Counted from the stretch's first letter, positions 1-13,617 are shown. The stretch: 64,000 nucleotides of DNA from Mauremys mutica (GCF_020497125.1 NC_059081.1:58796768-58860767); one strand, 5' to 3'. Numbers and translations are program-made. Notes: generated by a model not told the origin, from the letters alone.

Positions 1-640
1 TGGGGCACTTTGGGTGTAGGAGGGGGCTCAGGGTTGGGGTGCAGGGTGGCACTTACTTGGGGGGCTCCATGGAAGTGGCCGGCATGACCCTGCAGCTCCT
101 AGATGGAGGGGCCAGGGGACTCTGCAGCCGCGCGCTGCCTGCACCCACAGGCGCTGCCCTCGTAGCTCCCATTGGCTGCGGTTCCTGGCCAATGGGAGCT
201 GCAGAGCCAGAGTTCGTGGCAGGGGCAGTACAGGGAGCTCCCTGGCATTTCTTCTCCCTTGGAGCTGCAGGGATATGCTGTCGGAGCCGAGTAGGGAGCC
301 TGCCAGCCCAGTCAACCCTCCCCCTCCCCAGCACTAGTAGCGGTCCTGAGCTGCATGCTGCCACCTGCTCTCCCCCCCCCTTCCCCAGCACCAGTGGGGA
401 TCCTAGGCTGTGTGCCACTTGCCCCCCGCAGCACCAGCACCACCCCTGGACTGCTCCCCTAGAAAACCCACAGACCCCAGCCCAAGTTTTAGTTAGGGGA
501 ATATAGTACAAATCATGGAACGGTCATGGGCCATGAATTTTTGTTTACTGCCTTTGACCTGTCCATGACTTTTACTAAAAATACCTGGGACTAAAACATT
601 GCCTTAGCGATGGTCAGACTAGCTAAAGAAATTGACTAGC
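1..640. repeat. GC-rich interspersed repeat, family not identified
   Basis: The first ~500 bases are C/G-rich and resemble the block at 14045-14775 in style (repeated 'CCCATTGGCTG' and 'CCAATGGGAGCTGC' type stretches). From about 490 to 610 there is an AT-richer tail with 'CATGGA', 'CATGGGCCATGAA' and 'TGTCCATGACTTTTACT' stretches, similar to the hAT-like family at 48667. The short open frames on both strands here show no known domain and are by-products of the base composition. The stretch lies in ICA1L intron 2. Confidence 0.45.
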
Positions 641-3618
641 TACAAGCGTGTGTCAAGATGTTTTAAATGAAGCTTCACAAATGTTTGAAAAATGGTGTTT
701 TTTCCAGTTTGTTGCATTATTATGATGCATGCTTGAAAGAATAGACAGTGATAACCTAAAAATTCTTCTGTTTTTATGTATTAAGGAGATCTGTTTTAAC
801 CAAAGATTATCCTTCATGAGAGAACCTATGTAGTAAAGGAAAGGCTACTGAAATGATGTGGATAAAAGTTAATGACTGTAATTTGAAACTCACTTATTTC
901 AATAGTTCATATTGCAGTCAAATAGCTTTCATACCACAAATGTTATTGTTGTGTCTTACATCTAAGCAAAGGTCTGGAGATGCTCCAGAAATTCAGAAGA
1001 ATGGATAGTAGAGAAATGTCTGGGTTGTAAGAGGCTTTCCTTGCAAAAATTAATGCCTCCATTTAGCACGCAAAAAACAGGATTTGGACATTTAATTTGT
1101 AGCAGATTAGAGATTGCTTAAAATGGCTGGCATCTACATCTCAGACTATTTTTCTTAATAAGACATCTGTTGCTCTGATTTCCTTGCTTGGATAGACTGG
1201 ATTAGAAGAGGAGAATTGACCATATTTTTTCTAAAAATTCAAGTTACTACAGAGAAATCATTTTGTAATTTCTTTCCTCCAAGAGAAGGCTTTTTTAATA
1301 ACACATCATCTGATTTTTTCAAAGGGATTCTAAGTCTTATCAATTTTAAACTAGATTGATTAAGGCTGTAGGAGGTCAAATTAATTACCTCAAGTCATAC
1401 AATCAGTGAGTTAGATCTGGATTTCAATTACTGCCATGTAAATCTGGATTAACACCATTGATTTTGCTAGAGCTGACTGAATGGCACCATTGTTTTTAAT
1501 AGAATTACTCCAGATTTACAATTGTCTAAATGAAGTCAGAATCTGGCTCAGTGGAGTTTAGATCTAGGATTCCTTCTGATTTTCTCATCCTCTTATTCTA
1601 TTGTAACCTTGTTAAAAAATAACTGTCCACTGCTGGAGGCAGGTTAATAGTTTTACTTTGTGTTCCTATCAGCAAGAGGGCAATTATTTAATTTGCTTAT
1701 AAATCTTGTAGCTACATCAAGAGGACCACTGATCTCTTGATCTAAGAAACGGGAAATGTTTTGTGCAGTGCAAAGACAGAGACCGCACTCTGTTCAGTCC
1801 AGAGTATAAAAGTAGGCAGCCAGCAAATTCCCAAATCGCTAAACAGATTGGGCACTGATGGTGTCTGTCCAAAAATAATGAAATAAGAACATGGTACCTG
1901 CTGAAATGTAAAAGTGCTAACGAAAATATTGTTATGCTGAGAGGTACTTGGGACTGACTGGATCACAAACCTCTTTGAGACTGGGTGTAAAGGCATCTTT
2001 CAGTTGACATAACTGTCAGGATAAGTTAATCAGAAGTCCCCCACCTAAGACAAAAGCATGTTGTGAACCGACTCAGGAAATTTGGACTGAATGAGTGGAG
2101 GGATTTTGCTAAATGGAGAGGGTGGGAAGGAAGGCAGACCACATAGAAACTAAACAGACAAGAACCGAGGGAGGCAGAGACAAACAGAAAAAGGCCAAGC
2201 AGCAGCTGGTAAACACAGTGTGACCTGGAAAAAGCTAGAGAGAGAGAGAGCGTGCACTTTTGGGAATGTTGGCTAAAGAGGCTTGGAGTTGTAAGCTAAG
2301 AAACTGCTCCTTTTGTTCTTGGATCCTCCTGCGTTAGGAGAAGCAGGACTTTGTACATTCCTTGTAAATAAACAAGATTTCATCAAATAAAATACCAGAC
2401 TCCATCAATTTCTACTTCCAATTAGAACATCCTCAGGGCCCCAAACTTTGACTCACCACTCGGGTCAAACAGGGGCAACAATGTGATATTTAAAGAAGTA
2501 CAACGAGTGGAAGAGAGAGAGTATGCAGTGTTATTGTAGCTGCATTGGTCCCAGGATATTAGAGACACAAGGTGGGTGATGCAATATCTTTTATTGGATC
2601 GACTTCTGTTGGTGAGAGACACAAGCTTTCGGACAATTAGATTCCAGAGGGGAACTAGGTCCTGGGAGTGGGGCTAGTATAAAAACCTAGATAGTGGAGA
2701 TTCAGATCTTAGTGAAAGTCAAATACATTACACCAAATTTAGGCTGCAGTAAAAGAGATCAGAATTGGGTCTAAAGTCTCCACTAACCAACCAAAGAAGA
2801 TTCAAATTGAAGATTATGAACAACCCAGGAATAGCCAAGGGTGTGGGAATGAGTCAGAAAGTTGTGCCTTTTAAATTGGAGGCTAACCTACTGTATGTGT
2901 TATCAGGTGTTAAGAATGTAAAAGACACAGTCTATTGTGAACCAAAAACATATCATATTACACATAAACCTACATTACACCAGTGCACCCCTAATCCCAG
3001 CACCCCAAGCCCCAGACATTTGTTCAGAACACACACTGTCAGAAAATGACTTAAGGCATCCATATACCCTAGTTCATGGGCAGTGTGCCGTCAGTTATCA
3101 AATCAGACACATGGAGGAGTTACATCACCCAGTAGCCTTTAATGCTGCATCTGTTCAAAACTGAACAGAAAAGCATATTCCAAAATCCTTTCATAAATAT
3201 ATCCTTAGAGTCATCAATCTAGCTGGCAGAGCCTACATGCTACACTTAAGTTAATGCAGTAAACAGCTAAATTAGCCCACTATTGTTTGTTAAAAATATG
3301 CAGTGATTTATGTGTAGACGTACTAATGACAATACAGTTAACTATAAAATATTTTATTGTGATAACTCCTTTTGCTTCTGAAAAAAATTGGTAAGAAATT
3401 AAGGCCATTCTTACATTACAATCCACGTGAGCTTCAAGTACACAAGTTAGTGTGAATTGCCCAGTCTACTGCAAGCAAATAGTACTTGTCAATATACCAT
3501 TAAGTCACTGGTAGTAAATGCTAAGAAAAGTTAATGTATTCACTAGACTTCTGCAGTGTGCTATGGATACTTTTTCCACCGCTTTGCCAGACACCAATTC
3601 TGTTGCTTCAATGTGCAC
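641..3618. other. ICA1L intron 2, mostly unassigned sequence
   Basis: AT-rich sequence without a recognisable exon. A short interspersed repeat of unknown class is likely at about 2525-2665; its 'ATATCTTTTATTGGA' and 'GAGACACAAGCTTTCGG' stretches look like a family common in turtle DNA. Nothing else can be supported. Confidence 0.4.
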
Positions 3619-3965
3619 AGGCCTAGTCTACGCTAACGTTAAGTCAATTTAAATTGCCAGCTGTCGACCTACTTGTGCTTAAATTTATCTCTAAGTAAGT
3701 GCCCCATTACAGTGAGCCAGTAAAACCACCTCCATAAATAGCATGGAGCCATGGTTGACCTATCTAGGTCAATGCAGTGCAAGTGTAGACATGCATGTAG
3801 TGCATGACCTGTGTCAACCCTAACAGTCCTCCAGAAGCTGTCCCACAATGCCCCATTCCCTGCAACAATGACTGCTCTGGTCACAACTGCAAACTCCACC
3901 GCCCAGGAGTCACAGAAACCAGAAGACAGCCCTTCCTTTTAAAGTGCCTCACATATTTTTGAAAT

Positions 3966-4058
3966 AAGGTGACCAGATGTCCCGATTTTGGCATCTTTTT
4001 CTTATATAGGCTCCTATTACCCCCCTGATTTTTCACACTTGCTGTCTGGTCACCCTAT
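3966..4058. mobile_element. 93-bp hAT-type MITE with perfect 8-bp target duplication
   Basis: The element is bounded by inverted ends (AAGGTGACCAGA and TCTGGTCACCCTAT) and flanked by identical 8-bp direct repeats TTTGAAAT at 3958-3965 and 4059-4066. An 8-bp duplication is the hAT signature. It is nested inside the Harbinger element, so it is younger than that insertion. Confidence 0.85.
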
Positions 4059-4079
4059 TTTGAAATGCCTTTTCATGAT

Positions 4080-5830
4080 TGCCTGCCTTGGTGAGTACAG
4101 CTAGCAGTTCTACCTTGTTGTATGCATCTGCCCAACCAACCATGCTGGCTCCATGGAGTAGACAGGAGATATTGGATCTCCTGGGCCTGTGGGGAGAAGA
4201 GGCTGTGCAAGCATAGTTATGGACCAGCTCTAGAAACATGGACATCTGCAAACAGAATGCATGGAGGATGCAGGCAGAGGGGAATAACAGGGATCAGTAG
4301 CAGTGCCACACAGAAACTAAGGAACTGCACCAGGTATACCAAAAGGCCAGGGAGTGCAGCAATCAATCTGGTGCTGAGCCACAGATGTGCTACTTTTACA
4401 AAGGCCTGCATGCCATACTTGGTGGAGATCCTACCAGTACCCTTCAGGAAACCTTAGAGAAGCCTGAGACAGAAAGCCCTGCCATGAACAGTGATGAAGA
4501 GAAAGAGGAGGGGACAGTTGGGGGGCTTCAGCTGTCCCATGAACCAGAACCTATTCAAGACCCCACCACAGTCCTGGCAGCTGAGCATGGACAAGCCTAA
4601 TGAAGGGGAAGGGACCTTGGGTAAGTGTGCACATATTTTTTTTTCTTACAATGTTTAAATTTAAAGAGGTAGCAGTACAACAAGCAGAGGTAGCGTTGGC
4701 ATCTGTTTTTCATTCCCCTGTTGAGTTAAATGGTGAGGGGAAGACAGGGGAGGCCATGTGGAGCAGTTTGTGTATATACATAGGGAGATGTCCCTTGTAT
4801 CCTCCAGCGAGATCTTGAGGAAACTTTAATGAAAATACTCTGCAATAATCTCTAAAGGGTGATAAGGCTGGCTGCATTATTTCATCCTTCTTGGTAGGAC
4901 ACTTTCCCACAGCACTCTGTGATGAGTTTGGTTGGCACCACTGCAGTAAACAGACTAGAGGCATATGGACCCAGGTGGTTTCAGAACACCAGTAGCAGCT
5001 GTGCGCTCTGTGCCTATGTTGCCTTCAGGAATGAGATATGATCTTAAAACCACCACTGCCTGTGGATAGAATCATAGAAACCAATTTTTTTCAATCTTCC
5101 CTCATAGGTCATGTTTTCTAGACCTTTAATCATTTTTGTTGCTCTTCTCTGGACTTTATCCAATTTGTCCACATCCTTCCCAAAATGTGGTGCCCAGAAC
5201 TGGACACAATACTCCAGTTGAGGCCTAATCAGCACAGAGTAGAGTGGAAGAATTGTGCCATTGCCTCATACTCATATCCATGGAATAAGAGCTGAATGTT
5301 TATTGTTTCATGCAACTGAAGTTCCCTCCCCCATACTCATCCCTAGCGGGCAATAGTTATTATGGCTGGGGTTGTGGAGCGGTGCTGTGCAGAAGCGCTC
5401 CACAGCCAAAGTGTCAATAAACATGTCTTATTAAAAGTTTTTATGGGAATAAGGGAAGGGAGTTTTGAAAATTTTCTTTCTCTTTCTGTTATGACTGTAA
5501 ATCCAATGATATATCTGTCTGTTTTTATCAGCAGCAGTTGCTGCCGTTGCAGCTTTGAGGGATGCCCCCTCCATACCTGCAGTAGAGCTATCCCTGATGA
5601 AGAGAAAAAAGAGGATGAGGGAGAACATGTTCAGTGAGATTGTGCAAACCAGTGCTGCATTGGACCACAAACACCAGGCATGTCAGACAGCATGGAGAAG
5701 GAAAGAGGGGACAGGAGACAGGCCCAGGAATCCCAGCAGGAAAAGGAGAGGAAGATGCATCAGGACATTATGGGTCTTGTCAGGCAGCAAACCCAAATGA
5801 TGCAGACCCTGATTGACCTACATGTCCAAA
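4080..5830 (+). pseudogene. Relic of Harbinger Myb/SANT-like DNA-binding ORF
   Basis: Frames in this stretch read in pieces like the trihelix/Myb-SANT protein of vertebrate Harbinger elements. The piece 4385-4600 gives a 'CYFYKGLHAILGG' motif followed by an acidic linker. The piece 5555-5800 gives 'MRENMFSEIVQTSAALD' followed by a basic, Gln-rich tail ending near 5830. In intact relatives this protein binds the transposon ends and helps import the transposase. Frameshifts, stops and the CR1 insertion at 5065-5240 break it, so no full protein can be made. The family assignment comes from recalled homologues. Confidence 0.65.
5065..5240 (-). mobile_element. CR1 LINE fragment (reverse transcriptase C-terminal part)
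   Basis: Minus-strand translation of 5044-5235 contains 'RPQLEYCVQFWAPHFGKD' followed by 'VQRRATKMI', the conserved segment downstream of the RT palm in CR1 ORF2. The same segment occurs in the longer CR1 at 19742-20041. It is a truncated insertion within the Harbinger element. Confidence 0.85.
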
Positions 5831-6224
5831 AATCTTAGCCTCACCACTTTTTCCTGTCCTTGGAGAACTCCACAGTAGCAACTCCCTACGCCCCCCCACC
5901 CACATTCCATGTGGCATCATAGGCCACCTCCTTACCCCCACCATTCCATATGGGGGAACAGCAAGGAAAACCACAGCTTCACAATTATGTGAGAGCCACA
6001 GCTAGTGTATGCATCACCACAGTGGACTACATTTGTGCAATGAAATGGAAAGAAATTATTGCTGCCTTTCCAATTTCAAAGTCCCATTTCCAGGCCCAAA
6101 GAACAGTCCATCACAGAACACTACTATGGCTGACTGTTAAAGTGTGGTTTCAAAGCCTCCTTCAGCTGCATAGCTGTACATTGGGCTCCTGTAATAGCCC
6201 GTGACTGGCTGTTCAAAGCCAGCA

Positions 6225-7090
6225 GACAGCTTCTCCACCTCTTCCTAGTCAGCAGCTTTTCCCCCTTTGCCTGACAGATGTTACGCAGGACACATCAGGC
6301 AGTTACAACCATTGGGATATTTTTCTCACTGAGTGAGTAAGCACTGCCGGAATCCCTTCAATCTACCAAAAGCGCATTCAACAGTCATTCTACACCTGAT
6401 GAGTCAGTTGCTGAATCTTTCCTTGATGCTATTGAGGCTTGGGGCTCATGTATAGCTTCATCAGCAAGGGGTAAACTGGGTCCCTCAGAATCACTATTGG
6501 CATTTCAATATCCCCAAAGGTAATCTGCTGGTCAGGAAACAACGTGCCTGTTTGCAGCTTTCTCAACGGTCCTGTGTTCTTGAAGATATGACCATCATTC
6601 ACCTTCCTTGACCAGCCCACATCAATATCAGTGAAGCATCCCCAGTGATCCACCAATGCTTGGATAACTATAGAAAAGTAGCCCTTTCTGTTAAAGAAAG
6701 GCAAAGTGGGCTGGTGCCAAAAAAGCAATGTGCATGCCATCTATTGCCCTCAGTCCAATTCAGGAACTTCACTACTATAAATCCATCCACTATGTCCTGA
6801 ATATTGCAAATAATCACAGTCCTGCATACCGGGAGACAAATAATGGCCCTACACACTTGCATGATGACAGCCCCCACTGTGGATTTTCCAACTCTAAAAT
6901 GATTTCCCACTGACTGGTAGCAATCCAGTGTTGCAGGCTCCCAGAGCGTGGTCACATTTCACTTCTCCACTGTCAGTGCAACTCTCATTCTGGTGCCCCT
7001 GCGCTAGAGGGTTGAGGTGAGCTCAGAACACAGATCCAGGAATGTGGCCTTTCACATCAGAAAATGCTGCAGCCATTGCTCATTGTCCTG
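6225..7090 (-). pseudogene. Harbinger DDE transposase relic (HARBI1-like)
   Basis: Two overlapping minus-strand frames make up the transposase. The piece 6668-6955 has the helix-turn-helix region ('CYQSVGNHFRVGKSTVGAV', then 'MQVCRAI'). The piece 6429-6740 has 'GYFSIVIQALVDHWGCFTDI' and then 'VILRDPVYPLL', which carries one of the catalytic aspartates of the nuclease domain. The frame changes near 6720 and the usual first catalytic motif (AIDGTHI in relatives) is garbled. The gene is therefore dead. In living relatives the protein cuts and pastes the element at 3-bp AT-rich targets. Confidence 0.8.
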
Positions 7091-7741
7091 AGCCTGCATT
7101 ATATGATATGATCCCACCAGTCAGTGCTCAGTTCATGGATCCAAAAACAGTACTCCACTGCCTGCAGCTGCTCCATGAACATCATCACCAACCTTGAATT
7201 ATTTTCTGAGATTTTCCTCTGCGAAATGTCCAAGAAGAAACTGTCATGTCCCCTGTGTTCTTGTGGTACTTCCCGAGTGTCTGAAAATACAGGAGAATCA
7301 TGTGTCCTGTATTTGCAACATTCATGAGAATAGTGCAAAGCACTGTGGGATCCCTGCTTCTGTCTGAGAATGGTGGACAGCAAAATGTGCTGCACAGGTT
7401 TGTGGGATTAAAAAAAAAAGGCCCAAAAATTATGGGATGGAGTAAGTTGCATTCTGGGGACCTGACCCCTAGCTCCCAGAGATTCCTTGGCAAGTCATTT
7501 CCATCCCACAACACATTGTGAAAAGTTCCCAAAAGATATTGTGTCAAACAGCAGCATGAGGCACACTGAAATATCTACCCGTGGTGCACCGTATTTTACA
7601 TCAACACAATTACACCTAGAGAATATGTGCAGTGCTGACGCAAGCAGCCAAGTATGCATGCACATGAGCAATGCACAAACTTTGGTGGCAATACAGCAAT
7701 GTAACTTGCATCAACCAAAGTTTGTAGTATAGACATAGTCA

Positions 7742-7951
<210 letters not shown>

Positions 7952-8950
7952 TCAAAGAATTGTTTCAACAATTTACTATGTATACAACAAAGCAAGAAAT
8001 TAATAAAATATTACCAATGCAAAACAATTTAGCCAATCAGTGCTGACATAGTACTTTCTGAATGCTCTTTGAAATCTATTTGCACGTTATGTCTAGTTGG
8101 TATGAAAGCCCCATAGTCCATCATAATGATGTCTGAATGGGTACTTACATATTTTTAATCATTAGGACTATTTACTGCAGCATAGCTTGAAAGTGATTAG
8201 TACAATTAGAGCTATATGGAAAAAGGAATTTTGATATTTTAATATTTGTTTTCATCCCAAACTGGGATGGGAACTCAAATTTTCACAAAACAAAAAGGTC
8301 TAAAAAATTAACATCTTGACAATGTTATTATGCAAAAATTATTTAAAGAATTTTATTTTATTTTTAAGAAATAATTATTTTTAAAATTGTCAAAATATCA
8401 ATTTGTAATACTCTTTACTTTTAAATAGACAGTTAAAATATTTTTCTTTTGGAGCTGACATTTCACTTTTCTCAAAAGAAAATGTTTTGATTTCTGAAAG
8501 AAAGGAAAAAAATTGCAGAAATCAACTTTCCCACAGGAAAGTTCAATTTTGACAAACCCATATTTTCCAATGGGAGAAATAGGTTCATTTAAAAAAAAAT
8601 GCAACCAGCTGTATATACAATGTTGCCAGGTATCTGTAACTTCCAATTTTCTACCCCACACATAGCTACTTCACTGGACATGGTGCTTCCGCTTATGGCC
8701 ACTGACTAAACAAAGATCAGAATTCCTAGCTACTTTAAAATGTGTAGAATATAGGCACTGGAAAGACTAAATGGGGGAACTTTTTGGCTCAACAGCTCAG
8801 ATAACTGATTTTCATTCAATAGAAATTATGTCAGTGTTTTGTCTATATAGCTGTTAGATATATTGAATGTTAGCATGCTTTCAAAGGTTTAAAGGTAATT
8901 TCCAACTGACTCAACAAAAACCACATCTGTTCATGAAATATATACTGAAT

Positions 8951-9241
8951 GCCAGAGGCGCCAACTTTGTGATTTCCTGAGGGATGCTGGACCCCTGCTC
9001 TGCCCCAGGCCCCACCCGCACTCCACCCCTTTGCACAAGCCCCCGTTCCTGACCCATTATGCCCCTTTCCCCTGCTTTTTTCTGTCCCTGCTTCCCCCTC
9101 CTCCCCAAAGCCTCTTGCACACCGCTGAACAGCTGATCGCAGTGGATGGGAGGCATTGATAGGGAGGGGGAGGAGCTGATTTGCAGGGCTGCCAGTTCCG
9201 TGGTGCTCCAGTCCCAGAGCATCCACAGAGTCAGCACCTAT
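8951..9241 (-). mobile_element. GC-rich MITE, minus copy of an inverted pair
   Basis: Reading the minus strand gives a 'TAGGTGCTGACTCTGTGGATG' type start and an 'AAAGTTGGCGCCTCTGG' end. These are the same ends as the plus-strand copy at 10108-10436. The interior is C-rich on the plus strand with a 'GCCCCACC' block. I do not know the family name. The 149- and 108-residue frames over it are composition artefacts. Confidence 0.7.
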
Positions 9242-10107
9242 CATGACTGCCCTAAATAACAAAGTCAAAGGGACATAACTTGTCTCAAAATTTTTATCTT
9301 TCAGGTTCTCCCAAGTCACACCAGTTCAGATCTCATGTGAAGACCCGACAAGTATTGGTTGACTTTCACTAAAGAGTCCATTGGAAGACATTTCACAGGT
9401 TTGCAACGTTTACATATTTTAATTTTGTATAAAAATAATCTAATTGCCAAACTGACACTACACACAAAAAGAACAAAGCTAAATAAAATTTGTCATAGTT
9501 TATGATTTCTTCAGCATTCTTTAGTATAACTCACTTAATTGGGACAATCTGGTAGATTCCAATTCATTCTGATTAAGCATCTGTCTCATTTAAACAAAGT
9601 TCATCTAACTTTACAATGTTGTAACTGTATACGGCTGCACCTCTCTTTGTAATTCACAGGACAATTAACACTTGTCTTCACTGCTGAGTTAGAGAAGTTA
9701 GAATTATACCTCAATTGGTGCCCCAATTCAAGTCCCATCCACCCACAAAAAAACCTTGAGTGTGGGGGTGCTCGTAACTGGAGTTTCCTGGCCTGTTGGG
9801 GTACAGGCTACAGCTGCAGTTAGTACAACTTGTCAGCTACTAACATGACCACTCTACAGCTCAAATGTTATTTCAGAGTGCGGCCACTCTCACTCCATGT
9901 AGGCTAATTTAAGAAAACTTGAGGCTAAATAACCTGATTAACTCTACAGTGAAGACATATCCTTAGACCAAAATAATCCCAGCTTGGCAACTGGAGCAAT
10001 TTTGATCATCCTATTAAAACAACATAACACTCATTCTGTTTTATCAGGGATAGAGGAAAGAAATCTGACTGGTTAATTTCTGTTCTTCAAAAGGGGGTGT
10101 GCGTCAC

Positions 10108-10436
10108 ATAGGCACCGACTCTGTGGGTGCTCCGGGGCTGGAGCACCCAGGGGGGGGAAATGACCACCCACCAGCAGCACCCCAATCAGTACCCACCTGC
10201 TGGCGGCCCCGCCAATCAGTGCCTCCCCCTCCCTTCCGCCATGATCAGTTGTTCTGCAGTGTGCATGAGGTGGTGGGGGGTGATGGTGGGGTATGCTCAG
10301 GGGAGGGGGCAGAGCGGGGGGTCAGGAAGAGCCAGGGCTGGGGTGGGGCTTTGGGGAAGGGGTGGAGTGGGGGCAGGGCCTGGGGCAGAGCAGAGATCGA
10401 ACTCCCCCGGCACATTAGAAAGTTGGCGCCTCTGGT
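10108..10436 (+). mobile_element. GC-rich MITE, plus copy of an inverted pair
   Basis: Starts 'ATAGGCACCGACTCTGTGGG' and ends 'AAAGTTGGCGCCTCTGG', the same family as 8951-9241 in the opposite direction. Open frames of about 125 residues across it have no known domain and come from the G-rich composition. Confidence 0.7.
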
Positions 10437-13282
10437 CCATCATGAATGTCCATTCTCCACAGCAATACAGAAGTAGTTGTACAGAGGTGCAATGGGGATA
10501 GTGTAACGGAAGGGCCACCCCTTCTAGAGGCCATCACAATTATGTATTCCAAGGCTGTAATAACTAACTACATATTTTATATAAATTCTAGTTAGTATAT
10601 TTTTTGTCAAGGTTTAAATGAAATGGCATAGTAAATCATGAAAGAAACTATACTATAGATCCCTCAGCTCCTGTATTGTGACAAAAACGATCAGATTTGC
10701 AGGCATGTCCTTTCAAAGAACAGAAATGAAATAGTGAGCATCAATTTTTTACTCTTTGTCAAACATTTCCACCTCTTGACTTGTTTAAATATTTATGTGA
10801 CACAGCCCCTAATATCTTAAACCACATCTAGAACATGCCAGGATAGATAGGAACACTAGCAAGAGTGGGACTAAAAAAAAAAAAAAAGCTATAATAGGAT
10901 TATTAAACTTCCATAGAATAGTCCCAGATATTTTACAACTATTTAGATATGTGGACAGTTCATTGTACTGTTTGGAACTGGTAACAACAACAAATGCTAA
11001 ACATGTCTATATAATAAAGAAGATACTGTAATTTTTAATGAAGAAATTAAAGCCTGTGGACATGCACATATGTTAGGTGGCTCTAGAGGATCCGGGCTAA
11101 CCATCTGTCATTGCTATATCATTTTTCAGTATATTTATCTTAAATAAAGAAGAGAAAGTCTAAACAGCTTCACAACTTTAAGATCCTGTCAGATAGTGTA
11201 TTAGAAGAAAGTTATTTGAAACCTTGCAATTCTAGAAGCCTTGTAAAATGATGCCAGACACAACATCTCCATTTGATACATGCAAGCTTGATTTAGAAAC
11301 TGGATCAGATGCGCTTTGCATTGCAGATTAGCACTATTGGATACTATTGCTCTTGAGGCCTGATCCTGCAGGTTATTAGGTGTGACTGATTTGGAACTGC
11401 TCTGTAATTTATGAATACTGCATGTTGACCTGGTTATTGGGATGTTTAAAGTATAAGTATATTGATTTAGTTTTAATAGGATGAGAAAAACGAGCAGGAT
11501 AGGAAAGAATGGCTCAGAATAAGTCACTTCTCAGCAAACATTTGAGAGTTAAGTAACAATGCCCAGAAAGGAAAAGCCTGAGAACACAGGAGATCAAAAG
11601 AGATGTGGCAAGTTTAACTAGGACTACTCTTTCAAAAGAAGGGAGAGAGAGTTGTTTGGGGGAACCACACTGAGACACAGGGACCTACTGAGAGTGTTGG
11701 AAGAAGTTAGGTCTGCCTAGTTTACAACCAGGTGACGATAAGACTTTAGGTAAGAGAAATGTGTAGACTGTTTTAAATTTCTTTTTCTCTAAATGCATTG
11801 TTCTTACTGTTAAAATAAACAATACTTATGTTTTAAGATGACAGGTTTATCACGGCATGGCATTGGTCAAAGACTCCCAGAGAAGAACTGCAGGTGTTTG
11901 AACTCAGTTGGTCCTGCAGAGTAAGAACAGTTGATACACAGGGTATTGTAGCTAATAACTTGGTCTATTTATAAGAGATTTCCATCCCAGGGTTGACCAG
12001 ATACTTGAGGGCATGCACTTAGAGAGACCAGAAAGGGGACAGAGGTGCCCAGTAACCAGGATACTGAGCATCTCTTTGTTTCTCAAATGAAGTTCATGAA
12101 GACCTAACGGGCTATTTCTACCAAAAAGTAATGGTCACTTTTATTAAAGACCCTATCCTGCAAACTACTCTGTGCAGTTTTCTATCAGCTTCAGCAAGAC
12201 TCCACATGGGCATAGGGGTCGATCTGCACAGATCATCTTGCAGGATTAGTGCTTGCAGCCCCAATCCTGCAAACAGTTATGTATATGCTTAACATTGCAT
12301 AACTTTCAATGGGATCATTCATGCGTTTGTATGTTTGCAGGACTGGGGTCTAACTATGTAAACAGTGTATGCAGCCATATAGAATAGATGAATTCCTAGG
12401 AGGCAAACATGGGGGGGGGGGAAATCTCCTTCAAGAACATAAATGCAGAATGTTAAAATAAACATTTAGGTTGACAAAACTAAATAAAAAGGGAATATCA
12501 AAGCTAAGGCTGACACACTAGAACAGATTGTGCCTGTGGAACCCAGGCTGCAAGTACTGATAGTGTAAGTCTACCTGGAGTGTTGCTTCCTGCCACATCA
12601 GCAAGGCAAATTACTTCAATACCAGTTGAGAGGGGGTCCAGGGGATTAGTTTTTTTATACAGTGTGGACTCAACCTAGGAGAACTTTCATACGGAAGACT
12701 GTTTAAACAAGAGAAAGGTGGCTGGGTACTGAAGGAGAGGAACATCAGATAAGATGGGAAAGAAAGAGTATTTGTGCCCTAGCCAAAACTGGCTTTTACA
12801 TTTTTTTCAAAAAGCAATCTTGAAAACCATTACAGGAAATAATTTTGTAGCCTGTCTTAATCTAAGGTGACCTTTTAAAAATATATATAATTTTCAAGCC
12901 TATGTTATTCCTTTGGCTCAAAAACAGTGTGAAGCTTTCCTCTTTTCCACATGGCTGTGCTACCTGAAACACTTTTCAGGTCACTTCTTGTAAACCACTT
13001 CAGGGTCAGGGAACACTCATGTTGTGGAGGAGTCACGAAGAAAACAAATTCAATGCATAGGACAGGAGATAGAGGGATAGTAGGAAAAGAAATTAGTCAA
13101 ATGAAACATTTTTTAAAAGATTATTTTGTTTCTTTTAACATTATAAACCATGTGCAATCTTTTTACAGCCTTTTTTCCCCAGGAAGGATAATGCTAAATT
13201 TTTTCAATAGGCTCTCTTTTTTCAGCAATATTTTTCTTCTGGGTATTATATGTTGCTATAAAGTAACACACTCCTGACTCAC

Positions 13283-13321
13283 CTAGGATGGGTATCCATT
13301 CTGCTGTGGCTCTTGTTACAC
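13283..13321 (-). CDS. ICA1L: ICA1L first coding exon (ATG plus 17 coding bases)
   Basis: On the minus strand an ATG at 13299-13297 is followed by ACC-containing codons reading M-D-T-H-P and two bases (AG), then a consensus donor GTGAGT at 13282-13277. Joining the two leftover bases to the first base of the exon at 7925 completes a serine codon and leads straight into the conserved ICA1L frame. Mammalian ICA1L also starts with M-D. A pyrimidine-containing acceptor (TATTTCCATAG) just above 13321 would make the exon about 39 bases. The phase fit and splice sites support it, but so short an exon needs RNA proof. Confidence 0.6.
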
Positions 13322-13617
13322 CTATGGAAATAGACCAAAACATTTTTTTCTACTTCCACCACATCATTCTAGAAAAAGCACACTTAGTACAGAGAAGGAA
13401 CAGCAACTGAAAGCTGAATCATAAAAGAGCAATAAAAAGAAATTTATTATATGTTGGGCAGGATACCATGGTCAGGGGCATGGTTACAGGAGGGAAGAAG
13501 GGGACTTGACCTAAAACAATATTTCAAAAGAGAGAGACAAAAAACCTCAGACTTATCTAAAGTTGCTGAGAACTTGGAGAAATCAAGCTTCAGGGTTGTG
13601 TGAGTAAGAAATTAAAA

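Larger units (their letters stand above)
3619..7740. mobile_element. Decayed Harbinger (PIF/Harbinger) DNA transposon
   Basis: This block contains the two genes typical of Harbinger elements: a Myb/SANT-like DNA-binding protein relic on the plus strand (4080-5830) and a DDE transposase relic on the minus strand (6225-7090). The outer ends carry imperfect inverted repeats sharing GTCTAyrCTA (left near 3624-3634, right near 7725-7737 on the opposite strand). A CR1 fragment (5065-5240) and a 93-bp hAT MITE (3966-4058) have inserted into it. I could not settle the 3-bp target duplication, so the outer ends are approximate. The right end lies 19 bases into ICA1L intron 2. Confidence 0.75.
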
